Assembly (NCBI GenBank): GCA_938084715.1
Contig: CALKES010000001.1
Coordinates: 1-64,000, forward strand
DNA: 64,000 bases
Origin: Candidatus Bipolaricaulota bacterium
GTDB taxonomy: Bacteria > Bipolaricaulota > Bipolaricaulia > Bipolaricaulales > Bipolaricaulaceae
Direction of reading: 5' to 3'
The notes beneath the pieces are model-generated. The model was given only the letters and a program-made list of their open reading frames with translations. It was not told the origin of the DNA and made no database searches. Positions 1-8,260 of the stretch are shown one piece after another (the first letter of the stretch is position 1; the number at the start of each line of letters is the position of its first letter). A program made the position numbers and the translations under genes.

Positions 1-167
1 CGGATCGCGTCGGCCTCGGCCCCGAGGACGAGGACCCGCCCGTCCACGGGGAGCCGGTCCACGAGGTCGAGGACGTGGGCAAGGAGGGGCTTTCCGTCGA
101 GGGGGAGGAGGAGCTTGGGACTCCCCATCCGCGTCCCGGCCCCGGCGGCGAGGACGACCGCGGTCAC
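1..167 (-). CDS. MobA/MocA-like nucleotidyltransferase, N-terminal part (runs off the left edge)
   Basis: Only the first 55 residues are inside the window. They begin VTAVVLAAGAGTRMGSPKLL, the G-x-G-x-R-M-G-x-K nucleotide-binding signature of the MobA/MocA/IspD superfamily. In molybdenum-hydroxylase clusters this family (MocA, YgfJ) transfers CMP to molybdopterin to make the cytosine-dinucleotide cofactor used by xanthine dehydrogenase-type enzymes in the cytoplasm. The start is GTG at 167. It overlaps the TGA of the upstream Fe-S subunit as GTGA, so the two are translationally coupled. The neighbours (Fe-S subunit, YgfK, SsnA) support a role in maturing a molybdenum hydroxylase. Specificity for CTP rather than GTP cannot be judged from this fragment. 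Confidence 0.85.
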   Translation of the reverse strand, partial: MTAVVLAAGAGTRMGSPKLLLPLDGKPLLAHVLDLVDRLPVDGRVLVLGAEADAI

Positions 168-625
168 CGGAGCCTCCGGGCGGCCAACTCCACCGCCTCC
201 ACGACCTGGGCGTACCCCGTGCACCGGCAGAGGTTCCCCGACAGGTACTCCCGGATCTCGTCCCGGGTGGGGTTCGGGTTCTCCTGGAGGAGGGCGTAGG
301 CCGCAAGGAGCAGCCCCGGGGTGCAGAACCCGCACTGGACGCCGGCGGTCTGGATGAACGCCTCCTGGAGGGGGTGGAGCTTCCCCTCCCGGGCGAGGCC
401 CTCCACGGTGAGGACGTCCTTCCCCTCGACCTGGATCGCCGCGGTGAGGCAGGAGAGGCGGGGCCTCCCGTCCACGAGGACCGTGCACGCCCCACACTCC
501 CCCTCTCCGCAGCCCTCCTTCGTCCCGGTGAGGCCGAGGTCCTCCCGGAGGAGATCCAGGAGCCTTCGCCCGGGGTGGACGTCCACCACCACCTCGCGGC
601 CGTTCAGCCGAAACCTGAGCTTCAC
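164..625 (-). CDS. [2Fe-2S] subunit of a xanthine dehydrogenase-family molybdenum hydroxylase
   Basis: This 153-residue protein has the normal length for the small iron-sulfur subunit (XdhC/CoxS/HcrC type). It binds two [2Fe-2S] clusters and relays electrons between the molybdenum and FAD subunits. The N-terminal plant-ferredoxin domain carries CGEGECGAC plus a later Cys near residue 59. The C-terminal four-helix domain carries CGFC (about 98-101) and CRC (about 133-135). Its ATG overlaps the TGA of the upstream PLP enzyme (ATGA), and its own stop overlaps the next gene. No molybdenum or FAD subunit lies beside it here. They may be beyond the left edge, or it may serve the complete enzyme at 13110-16752, which has its own Fe-S subunit. 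Confidence 0.93.
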   Translation of the reverse strand: MKLRFRLNGREVVVDVHPGRRLLDLLREDLGLTGTKEGCGEGECGACTVLVDGRPRLSCLTAAIQVEGKDVLTVEGLAREGKLHPLQEAFIQTAGVQCGFCTPGLLLAAYALLQENPNPTRDEIREYLSGNLCRCTGYAQVVEAVELAARRLR

Positions 626-1860
626 CCTAGCGCCTCCTCCACCGCCCGGAGGTCGGGGGGGATCACCGGGGGCTCCTGGAGGCCGGCCAGGCCCCCCTGG
701 GGGTCCTTGAGCCCCGAGCCGGTGATGAAGAGGACGACCCGGGCCCCCCGGGGAATCGTCCCCTCGGCGAGAAGACGCCGCAAGCCCGCAAGCGGGGCCG
801 CCCCGGAGGGCTCGGCGAACACCCCGGCCCGCCGGGCGAGCTCCTGAACCGCCCCCACGATCTCCCGGTCGCCCACCGCGGTGAACCCGCCCCCGGTGGC
901 CGCCACCTCCCGCACCGCCCGTAGGGCGTCCCGCGGCTCCCCGACCCGGATCGAGTCCGCGATCGTCCGGGCCTCACCCCGGGCCGGGAGGACGGGCTCC
1001 CCCCGCCGGAGGCGGGCGTGGGCCTCCGCAACGGCCGCCGCCCCCTCCGCCTGGACCCCGTACACCGCCGGGACCCCGTCGGTGAGGCCCACCATCCGCA
1101 GCTCCCGGAACCCCTTGGCGATCCCGGCGACCACGGACCCGTCCCCCACCGACACGAGGGCGAAGTCGGGGACCTCCCACCCGAGCTCCTCGGCGACCTC
1201 GAACGCGGCGGTCTTGTTCCCCTCGACGACCATCGGGTTCTGCCCATCGGAGCGGTTGTACCAGCCGAACTTCTCGCAAGCCGCGAGGGCGAGGGTGTAG
1301 GCCTCGTCGTAGGTCCCGTCCACCCGGAACACGGTGGCCCCGTAGGCCACGAGCTGGGCAACCTTGGCCGAGGGAGCCCCTTTCGGGACGAAGATGTAGC
1401 AGGGGACCCCCGCCGCGGCGGCGAACCCGGCGAGGGACGAGGCGGCGTTCCCGGTGGAGGCGCAGGCGAGGGCCGGCCGGCCGAGCCTCCGCGCCGCGGC
1501 CACCGTCACCGCCGTCCCCCGGTCCTTGCACGACCCCGTGGGGTGAAGGGTGTCATCCTTCAGCCACAGCCCTCCCAGGCCGAGCTCCTGGGCGAGGTGG
1601 GGGAGGGCATAGAGGGGCGTCCCCCCGCTCCGGAGGGGGACCGCGAACTCCTCCCCCACGGGGAGGAGGGGGTCGTAGCGCCAGAGGGAGCTCTTCCCCA
1701 CCCGGGGGAACTCGATCCCTCCGCGGGCGAAGGCGGGGTAGTCGTAGACGACGTCCAGGGCCCCAGCGACCGGACCGCAGTCCGGGCAGAGGTAGTCGTG
1801 CCCCCACGGCCGGTACGTCCGGCCGCAGCCCACGCAGCGGAACCCGAGCGGCTCACCCAT
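622..1860 (-). CDS. Zinc-ribbon PLP enzyme of the threonine synthase family
   Basis: A 412-residue fold-type II PLP enzyme. An N-terminal zinc ribbon (CVGC at 9-12, CPDC at 25-28) precedes the catalytic domain. The Schiff-base lysine lies in TGSCKDRGT (about residue 112), followed by the ASTGNAASSLAGFAA phosphate loop and a C-terminal TGSGLKDP. This is the architecture of zinc-ribbon threonine synthases, which convert O-phosphohomoserine to threonine. ATG 1860 is chosen because it overlaps the ygfK stop as ATGGGTGA. An upstream in-frame start exists at 1944 but lies deep inside ygfK. The context is odd for threonine synthesis, because in purine-degradation clusters this slot holds diaminopropionate ammonia-lyase (YgeX), also fold type II. 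The sequence itself looks like ThrC, so either role is possible. Confidence 0.85.
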   Translation of the reverse strand: MGEPLGFRCVGCGRTYRPWGHDYLCPDCGPVAGALDVVYDYPAFARGGIEFPRVGKSSLWRYDPLLPVGEEFAVPLRSGGTPLYALPHLAQELGLGGLWLKDDTLHPTGSCKDRGTAVTVAAARRLGRPALACASTGNAASSLAGFAAAAGVPCYIFVPKGAPSAKVAQLVAYGATVFRVDGTYDEAYTLALAACEKFGWYNRSDGQNPMVVEGNKTAAFEVAEELGWEVPDFALVSVGDGSVVAGIAKGFRELRMVGLTDGVPAVYGVQAEGAAAVAEAHARLRRGEPVLPARGEARTIADSIRVGEPRDALRAVREVAATGGGFTAVGDREIVGAVQELARRAGVFAEPSGAAPLAGLRRLLAEGTIPRGARVVLFITGSGLKDPQGGLAGLQEPPVIPPDLRAVEEALG

Positions 1861-4800
1861 CGCGACCTCCCAGGAGGGGATCTCCCCGCAGGGGGGCGAG
1901 GACGGCCATCTCCGCCGCCCCCCGCAGGGACCGCTCGCCCTCAAACGGGCGCTTCAGGCGAACTTCGACGAGCCGGAAGTCGCGGTCCAACACAGCGAAG
2001 ATCTCTTCGTCCTCGTAGGTCCAGGGTCCGTCCCCGGAAAGGCGAGCCTCCCCACCCCCCTCCCGGCGGAAGACCGCCCCGCTCGCGACGTGGAACGCCG
2101 TCCCCCCGTCCCGCCGGAACGCCTCGGGGTCGAGGAAGAACCGGGGCTTGTCCCGGAACGGCTCCCCCTGGTGGACGCAGAACGTCCCGCAGTTCCCGCA
2201 CTCGTTGCACAGGTCCACGACGTGGGCGATCTGCCGAGCTTGAGCCACCGCGAACGGCTCTGTCCCCACCTCGACGAGGGCCCCGTCCCGGACGGCCAGG
2301 ACCGGGACGCTCCACCGGACAGGCGCGGCCGTCCAGGGAACGTGGGCCCGGTTCGGGCACACCTCGACGCATTTATCACACAGGGACGAGCACTGGAGGC
2401 AGCGGAGGGCCTCGGCCCGGGCCTCCTCCGGAGGAAGCGGGCCCTCGACGGGGTCGAAGCCCCCTCGGCGCTCGGCGGGGAGGGAGGGCGGCTCCCGCCG
2501 GACCTCCCTCCGGGTCCGGGCAAGCTTGGCCGCCCGGACGTCGGCCGGGGAGAGGGAGGGGAGGGGCACGGGGGAAGCCCAGAATGGGACCCCGAGGTCG
2601 CGGCAGATCCCCTCGGCGGCCCGTCGGCCGTCAGCGCAGGCCTCGACGATCGTCGCCGCTCCCCGGACGAGGTCGCCCCCGGCGTAGACGCCCTCGAGGC
2701 CGGCCCGGCCCGTGGGCTCGGCCCGGACCCGGCCGTCCCCCGTCCGGGAGATCCGGCTCCCGGCGAGGAACGGGGCCTCCGCCCGCTGGCCCACGGCGAC
2801 GATCACCGTGTCCGCGGGGAGGTCGAACTCCGAGCCGGGGACCGGCTCGAACCCCCTCCGGCCGTCGGGCCCTGGGGCCCCGAGACGCGTCCGGACGAGG
2901 CGCAGGGCGACGACCCGCCCGTCCCGGCGGACGACGGCCACGGGGGCCACGAGTTCCAGGACCTCGTTCCCCTCCCGGAGGAGCTCGTCGACCTCCTCCC
3001 GGTCGGCGGGCATCTCCGCCCGGGTCCGGCGGTAGGCGACCGTCACCGGCCGGCCGGCGAGGCGGGAGGCGGTCCGCGCCGCGTCCATCGCCACGTTTCC
3101 CCCTCCGACGACGACGACCCGGGGGCCCACGGGGAGGGGCTCCCCCCTCCGGACCCCACGGAGGAAGTCCACCGCCCCGTACACGCCCTCCCCCTCCTCG
3201 CCGGGGATCCCGAGCGGGGCGTCGGCCGGGAGGCCGACGGCGACGAAGACGGCGTCGAAGCCCTCACCCAGGAGCTCCTCGGGGGGCCTAGCGAGCGGGG
3301 TCCGGAGCCGGAACTCGACCCCAAGCCCCCGGATCCGCGAGAGGTCCCGGTCGATCACCCCCTGGGGGATCCGGAACGCGGGGGCGAGGGCGGGCATCCC
3401 CCCGGGCGCGTCCCCGGCCTCGAACACGGTCACCCCGATCCCCGAGAGGGCGAGGAAGTAGGCCGCCGAGAGCCCAGCCGGCCCTCCCCCGACCACCGCG
3501 GCCCGCCGACCCGAGGGGGCAAGGGGCCGGAGCTCCGGCTCCCGGCCCCGGTCGAACGCGGCCCGCTTCAGGAGGCGGATCCCCACCGACTCGTCGTAGT
3601 TGTTCCGGGTGCAGCGGCTCTCGCAGACGTGGGTGCAGATGTACCCGAGGATCCCCGGAAGAGGGTTCCGGCGGAGGACGACCGCCAGGGCCCGGTCCCA
3701 GTCCCCGTGGGCGATCGCCCACGCGTACTCCGGGACGTCCTGCCCGATCGGGCACCGCTCGACGCACGGGGCGGCCACGCAGTCGAACCGATCCAGGGGC
3801 CGCTCGGTCTTGGGAAGCCCGTGGGGGAAGAACTCCTTTCGATAACGGGGATTTGCCAGGGCCTCCTCCGCCGCCCGGGCGAGGCTCCCCTCCGGGTCCC
3901 GGGCGAGCTCGTCCAGGGACCGCGCCCCCCGCCGCCCCATCTCCGCCGAGAGCTTGTCCAGCCAGTCCCGGAGCCGGCCGTAGCCCCCGGGCTTGAGGAG
4001 GTCCGTCGCCGCCGTGACCGGCCGGGCCCCGCAAGAAAGAACCGTCGCCACGTTCAGGCTGTCGGCCCCCGCGGAGTAGGAGACGGGGAGGTCCGCCCCG
4101 AGCGCCTCCCGGAGCCTCCGGAAAAGGCTCATCGTGATCGGGTACAGGGCCCGGCCCGACATGTACACCTCGTCCCCAGGGAGGACCCGCCGGGGGTTCG
4201 CCATGGCCAGGGTGTTCGAGAGCTTGACCCCAAACGGGATCCCCGCTTCCCTGGCCACGGCCCGGAGCCGGCGGAGCATGGGGACGGCGTCCTCCCACTG
4301 GAGGTCGTGGTCGAACACGCGATCCGGGATCTCGACCTCCCGGAACCCCAAGCGGTCGCGGAGGATCCCGAGGACCCCGTCTTTTCCAAGCAGGGTCGGG
4401 TTCAGCTTCACGAACGTGGGGAGCCGCCGGTCGAGGAGGAGGTGGCGGGCGATGGCCTCGATCTCCCCCGGGGGGCAGCCGTGCATCGTGGACAGGGTAA
4501 CGCTCGTCGCAATCCGGGGCGGGACCTCGACCTCCCCGAGCTCGGGCCGGACCGCTCGGGCCTCCCGGAGGAGGGAGGCGACCTCGTCCCGGGCGCCGGC
4601 GAGCCGGTCCATGAACGCCTGAAGAGGGGCGCTCGTGATCCCCTTCAGGTCGTAGCCCACGCTCATGTTGAAGAGCGTCCCCACGGGCCCCCGGAACCCC
4701 AAGAGCCGGTGGAGGAGGTGGACGAGGACCCACGCCTTGACGTACTCCCCGGCGGACTCACCTAGCCTAAGCTCCTGGGACCACTCCACGTTGTACCCCT

Positions 4801-5101
4801 CGTCGGCGGCGTCGATGCACGGCCGGGGGATCTCGAGCTCGTCCAGGATCTGAACGGTCTTGAGCTCGATGAACCGGCCGCCACAGAGCCAGGAGGAGAC
4901 GATGTTCTGGGCGAGCTGGGTGTGGGGCCCGGCTGCCGGCCCGATCGGGGTGAGGAGGGCTCTCCCGAACATCTCCGACGCGAAGGGCACCCCCGGGTCG
5001 GGGACCCAGAACGCCTCCCGGGGGACCCCGTAGATCGCCCCTCGGGAGTCGAGCTCCCCGAGGGCCCAGGCGAGGAGCCGCTCGAATGGAAGGGGCCGCA
5101 T
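1853..5101 (-). CDS. ygfK: YgfK-type multidomain Fe-S flavoprotein oxidoreductase
   Basis: This 1082-residue protein matches the length and layout of YgfK, once called a putative selenate reductase subunit and now tied to anaerobic purine/uric-acid catabolism. In order it has a dihydroorotate dehydrogenase-like barrel (about 1-420), a GltD-type ferredoxin segment (CVAAPCVERCPIGQ, about 440-455), an FAD site (VVGGGPAGLSAA, about 530), an NAD(P) site (VVVGGGNVAMDAA, about 660) and two C-terminal cysteine clusters (CLQCSSLCDKCVEVCP about 900, CNECGNCGTFC about 965). It is probably a cytoplasmic electron-transferring reductase. ATG 5101 is preferred over ATG 5116: it sits about five bases after GGAGGAGG and shares TGATG with the ssnA stop. 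Confidence 0.9.
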   Translation of the reverse strand: MRPLPFERLLAWALGELDSRGAIYGVPREAFWVPDPGVPFASEMFGRALLTPIGPAAGPHTQLAQNIVSSWLCGGRFIELKTVQILDELEIPRPCIDAADEGYNVEWSQELRLGESAGEYVKAWVLVHLLHRLLGFRGPVGTLFNMSVGYDLKGITSAPLQAFMDRLAGARDEVASLLREARAVRPELGEVEVPPRIATSVTLSTMHGCPPGEIEAIARHLLLDRRLPTFVKLNPTLLGKDGVLGILRDRLGFREVEIPDRVFDHDLQWEDAVPMLRRLRAVAREAGIPFGVKLSNTLAMANPRRVLPGDEVYMSGRALYPITMSLFRRLREALGADLPVSYSAGADSLNVATVLSCGARPVTAATDLLKPGGYGRLRDWLDKLSAEMGRRGARSLDELARDPEGSLARAAEEALANPRYRKEFFPHGLPKTERPLDRFDCVAAPCVERCPIGQDVPEYAWAIAHGDWDRALAVVLRRNPLPGILGYICTHVCESRCTRNNYDESVGIRLLKRAAFDRGREPELRPLAPSGRRAAVVGGGPAGLSAAYFLALSGIGVTVFEAGDAPGGMPALAPAFRIPQGVIDRDLSRIRGLGVEFRLRTPLARPPEELLGEGFDAVFVAVGLPADAPLGIPGEEGEGVYGAVDFLRGVRRGEPLPVGPRVVVVGGGNVAMDAARTASRLAGRPVTVAYRRTRAEMPADREEVDELLREGNEVLELVAPVAVVRRDGRVVALRLVRTRLGAPGPDGRRGFEPVPGSEFDLPADTVIVAVGQRAEAPFLAGSRISRTGDGRVRAEPTGRAGLEGVYAGGDLVRGAATIVEACADGRRAAEGICRDLGVPFWASPVPLPSLSPADVRAAKLARTRREVRREPPSLPAERRGGFDPVEGPLPPEEARAEALRCLQCSSLCDKCVEVCPNRAHVPWTAAPVRWSVPVLAVRDGALVEVGTEPFAVAQARQIAHVVDLCNECGNCGTFCVHQGEPFRDKPRFFLDPEAFRRDGGTAFHVASGAVFRREGGGEARLSGDGPWTYEDEEIFAVLDRDFRLVEVRLKRPFEGERSLRGAAEMAVLAPLRGDPLLGGRDG

Positions 5102-6426
5102 CACATCCTCCTCCACAGCCGAAGCGCCGCCTCCCGGGCCGCGGCGAGGGCCGCCCCCTCATCCAGGCCCGTCACGGTCCCATCCCGAAGTCGGGGGACC
5201 CCGGCCACGAGGACCGTCCGCGGCCGGATCCCCTCGGAGATCGCGCCAAACAGGAGGTGGGAGAGGAGGTTCCCCGCCTCAAGGGGCGTCGGCGGAACGT
5301 AGTCCCACAGGACGAGGTCCGCGGCGTACCCCGGGGCGACCCGGCCCAGGGGGACCCCGAACGCCCCCTCGGCCAGGCGGTAGTTCTCCCGGAGGAGGGA
5401 GAGAAGCTGGGGGTCGGGGAGGGTAGTGGGGTCCCCCGAGGCGTGGTGGGCGAGGAGCCGGGCCGCCAGGGCCTCGGTGAGGAGGTCCGAGCCGAACCCG
5501 TCCGTTCCCAGGGCAACGCGAATCCCCCGGGCGAGCATCGCCCCCACCGGGGCCGCCCCCACGGCGTTGTTCATGTTCGAGCGGGGGTTGTGGACCACCG
5601 TCCCCCCGCGGGAGAGGAGGAGCTCGAGCTCCGCCCCCGAGAGCTGGATCCCGTGGATGAGAAGCGACCCCTCCCCGAGGATCCCGAACCGATCGAGCCG
5701 CTCCGCCGTCCGAACCCCGTACCGTGCGAGGGCGTCCACAGGGTCCTCCTTCCCCTCGGCAAGGTGGACGTGGTAGCCCAGGCCGAGGGCTTCCGCCTCC
5801 GCTCGGGCCCGCGCGAGGGTCGCGTCGGAGAGGGTGAACGAGGCGTGGAGCCCGATGTGGGCGGCGAAGAACCCGGGGACCCGCTCCTCGCGGGCGTAGC
5901 GGACGTTCTCCCGGATCCCAGCGTCCCGCTCCGCCTCCCCCCCCCGGTCCGTGACCTCGTAGCAGAGGTCGGCCCGGAGCCCGACCGCTTCGATCGCCCG
6001 CTTGAGCGCGGCCAGGGAGCCCTCGATCGCCCCCGGGGAGGCGTGGTGGTCGAAGAGGGCCGTGACCCCGGACCGAAGGTGCCCGAGGGCCCCCACGACC
6101 CCGGAGTGGTAGACCCCGTCGAGGTCCAGGGCCCGGTCGAGCTTCCACCACAGCTGCTCGAGAATCTCCCGGAATGAAGTGGGATCGAACCGTTGCAGCG
6201 GGATCCCCCGGGCGAGGGCGGAGTAGAGGTGGGCGTGGGCGTTCACCAGCCCCGGCGTCACGAGCCTTCCCCCCGCGTCGAGGACGGCCGCCCCAGGGAG
6301 GGCGGGGGCCGGCCCCGGGCCGGCCCGGGCGATCCGGTCCCCCTCGACCACCACGTGCCCCTGCTCCCAGTAGGTCCCGAACAGATCCCCCACCCGCGCG
6401 TTCTCGATCACCAACGCCATGGCCAC
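5101..6426 (-). CDS. ssnA: SsnA-type amidohydrolase (putative aminohydrolase)
   Basis: A 441-residue metal-dependent amidohydrolase of the SsnA/guanine deaminase branch. The metal site is seen as VNAHAHLYSALARG (about 62-75), a mid-protein His (GLHASF region) and ALGTDGFGSD near residue 305. SsnA is a constant partner of YgfK in purine-degradation clusters, where it probably hydrolyses a ring or ureide intermediate. The substrate cannot be read from sequence. GTG 6426 is favoured over ATG 6420 because AGGAGG lies six bases upstream of the GTG. It follows ade by 10 bp and overlaps ygfK, so the genes form one operon. Confidence 0.88.
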   Translation of the reverse strand: MAMALVIENARVGDLFGTYWEQGHVVVEGDRIARAGPGPAPALPGAAVLDAGGRLVTPGLVNAHAHLYSALARGIPLQRFDPTSFREILEQLWWKLDRALDLDGVYHSGVVGALGHLRSGVTALFDHHASPGAIEGSLAALKRAIEAVGLRADLCYEVTDRGGEAERDAGIRENVRYAREERVPGFFAAHIGLHASFTLSDATLARARAEAEALGLGYHVHLAEGKEDPVDALARYGVRTAERLDRFGILGEGSLLIHGIQLSGAELELLLSRGGTVVHNPRSNMNNAVGAAPVGAMLARGIRVALGTDGFGSDLLTEALAARLLAHHASGDPTTLPDPQLLSLLRENYRLAEGAFGVPLGRVAPGYAADLVLWDYVPPTPLEAGNLLSHLLFGAISEGIRPRTVLVAGVPRLRDGTVTGLDEGAALAAAREAALRLWRRM

Positions 6427-6436
6427 AGTCTACCTC

Positions 6437-8212
6437 CTACACGAACGGGGAGACGATCTTCCCCCGCTCCACGTCCACCAGCCCCTGGTCCGTGACCCGC
6501 AGGGCGGGGATCACGGGAAGCGCAAGAAGCGAGAGCGTCATCAGGGCGTTGGGGAGGACCACCCCGCACCCCCGGAGGGCCCGCTGGACCTCGTCGAGGC
6601 CTGCGGCCACCTCCTCCGCCGGGCGGTCGGAGAGGATCCCCGCCACCGGAAGGGGAAGGAGGACGAGGACCTCCTCGCCCCGGACCACGGCGATCCCGCC
6701 CCCCGCCCGGGCCACCGCGTTCCCCGCCCGGGCCATCGCCCAGGGGTCCGTCCCCACAACGAGGAGGTGGTGGCTGTCGTGGGCCACCGTGCTCGCCAGG
6801 GCGCACCCGGGAGAGAGGCCGAGCCCAACGAGGACGGCCTTCCCAATCCGGCCGCTCCGGTGGTGGCGCTCCACCACCGCCGCCAGCGCCTTCCCCGCCG
6901 CGAGCTCCACCCGCCCGTTCCGAACCGGGAGGCGGACCCGCGCCTCCCTCGTCGGGGCCTGGTGTTCCACGAGCTCGATCGCCCGGACCTCGACCTCCCC
7001 CTCGGCGATCGGTCCCGAGAGGACGAAGTCCTCAGGGGACAGGGGGCGGGCGAGGCGGACCGTCCCCCGGGCCCAGCCCGGGTAGGAGAACGCGGGGAGA
7101 TCCCCCCGGAGCTCACCCGCCTCGGCGGCGATCCGGCCCGAGGCGAGGACGAGATCAACGAGGAAACGCTCCAGGTCGGCTACCACGAGGATGTCCGCGA
7201 TCCGCCCCGGGGCGATGGCCCCGATATCCCGAGCCACGCGGAAGTGCTCGGCCGTGTTGAGGGTCGCCATCTGGACCGCCGTGACGGGGGGAACGCCGGC
7301 GGCGATCGCCGACCGGACGACGTCGTCCATGTGCCCCTCCCGGAGGAGGGTTCGGGCGTCCCGGTCGTCGGTGGCAAGGAGGATGTAGCGGGGGTCAAGG
7401 CCCAACTCCGTCACCGCCCGCAGGCCCTGGGCGAGGTCCCGCCACGCCGACCCCTGGCGGAGGATCGCCCGCATCCCCTGCCGGACCCGGGCGAGGGCGT
7501 CCTCGGCCCGGGTCCCCTCGTGGCAGTCCGCCGGGCCCCCGGCGGCGTAGGCGTGAAACGGCCGCCCGAGGTCGGGGGACGCGTAGTGGCCGCCGACGAC
7601 CTTCCCCAGGCGAAGCGCGGCGGCGATCTTCCCGTGGACCTCCGGGTCCCCGGCGATCACCCCCGGGTAGTCCATCACCTCCCCCAGGCCCACGATCCCT
7701 GGCCAGGCCAGGGCTTCCTCCACCTCGGCCACCCCGAGCTCCGCCCCCGGCGTGTCCAGACCCCGGGCCGCCGGGACGCACGACGGGACCTGAAGAAAGA
7801 CCTTGAGGGGGAGGGCCCGGGCCTCGTCGAGGAACAGCTTCACCCCCCGGAGGCCGAGGACGTTGGCGATCTCGTGGGGGTCGGCGAACACCCCGGTCGT
7901 CCCCCGGGGGAGGACAGCCCGGGCAAACTCGGTTGGGGTGAGCATCGAGCTTTCGATGTGGACGTGGGCGTCGAGGAGCCCGGGGACGAGGTACCGGCCC
8001 GAAGCGTCGATCACCCGGGTGTCGGGGCCGATCATGGGGCGGGCGTCGGGCCCGCAGTAGGCGATCCGGTCCCCGAGGACGGCGACGTCCGTTTCTGGAA
8101 GGATCTCCCCGGAGAAGACGTTGACGAGGCGGCCGCTCCGGAGGACGAGGTCCGCCGGGCGGTCGCCCCGCGCCACGGCCGCGAGGTCCTGGGTTCGCTC
8201 AGATCCAGTCAC
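6437..8212 (-). CDS. ade: Adenine deaminase
   Basis: A 591-residue protein of normal length for the bacterial Ade family, which hydrolyses adenine to hypoxanthine and ammonia. It shows the metal-binding DAHVHIESS motif (about 74-82) and the family-specific FADPHEIANVLG (about 105-116). The C-terminal Ade domain follows, with AHDSHHLLVVG. It feeds hypoxanthine to the xanthine dehydrogenase encoded divergently at 13110. The GTG start at 8212 has no obvious Shine-Dalgarno sequence, and the true start could be slightly downstream. It lies just after a strong hairpin that separates it from the transporter genes, so it may have a separate or reduced transcription level. Confidence 0.93.
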   Translation of the reverse strand: MTGSERTQDLAAVARGDRPADLVLRSGRLVNVFSGEILPETDVAVLGDRIAYCGPDARPMIGPDTRVIDASGRYLVPGLLDAHVHIESSMLTPTEFARAVLPRGTTGVFADPHEIANVLGLRGVKLFLDEARALPLKVFLQVPSCVPAARGLDTPGAELGVAEVEEALAWPGIVGLGEVMDYPGVIAGDPEVHGKIAAALRLGKVVGGHYASPDLGRPFHAYAAGGPADCHEGTRAEDALARVRQGMRAILRQGSAWRDLAQGLRAVTELGLDPRYILLATDDRDARTLLREGHMDDVVRSAIAAGVPPVTAVQMATLNTAEHFRVARDIGAIAPGRIADILVVADLERFLVDLVLASGRIAAEAGELRGDLPAFSYPGWARGTVRLARPLSPEDFVLSGPIAEGEVEVRAIELVEHQAPTREARVRLPVRNGRVELAAGKALAAVVERHHRSGRIGKAVLVGLGLSPGCALASTVAHDSHHLLVVGTDPWAMARAGNAVARAGGGIAVVRGEEVLVLLPLPVAGILSDRPAEEVAAGLDEVQRALRGCGVVLPNALMTLSLLALPVIPALRVTDQGLVDVERGKIVSPFV

Positions 8213-8224
8213 AGAGAAGAGAAC

Positions 8225-8253
8225 GGGGCGGCTGCCCCAGGGGCAGCCGCCCC
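8225..8253 (-). terminator. Strong hairpin between the nucleoside transporter and the catabolic genes
   Basis: GGGGCGGCTGCCCC (8225-8238) is followed by one base and its exact complement (8240-8253), a near-perfect GC stem with a minimal loop. On the leftward transcript it lies just past the binding-protein stop and is followed by the pyrimidine-rich GTTCTCTTCTCTG, so it can act as an intrinsic or partial terminator or as a 3'-end stabiliser. Confidence 0.6.
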
Positions 8254-8260
8254 AACCCGC

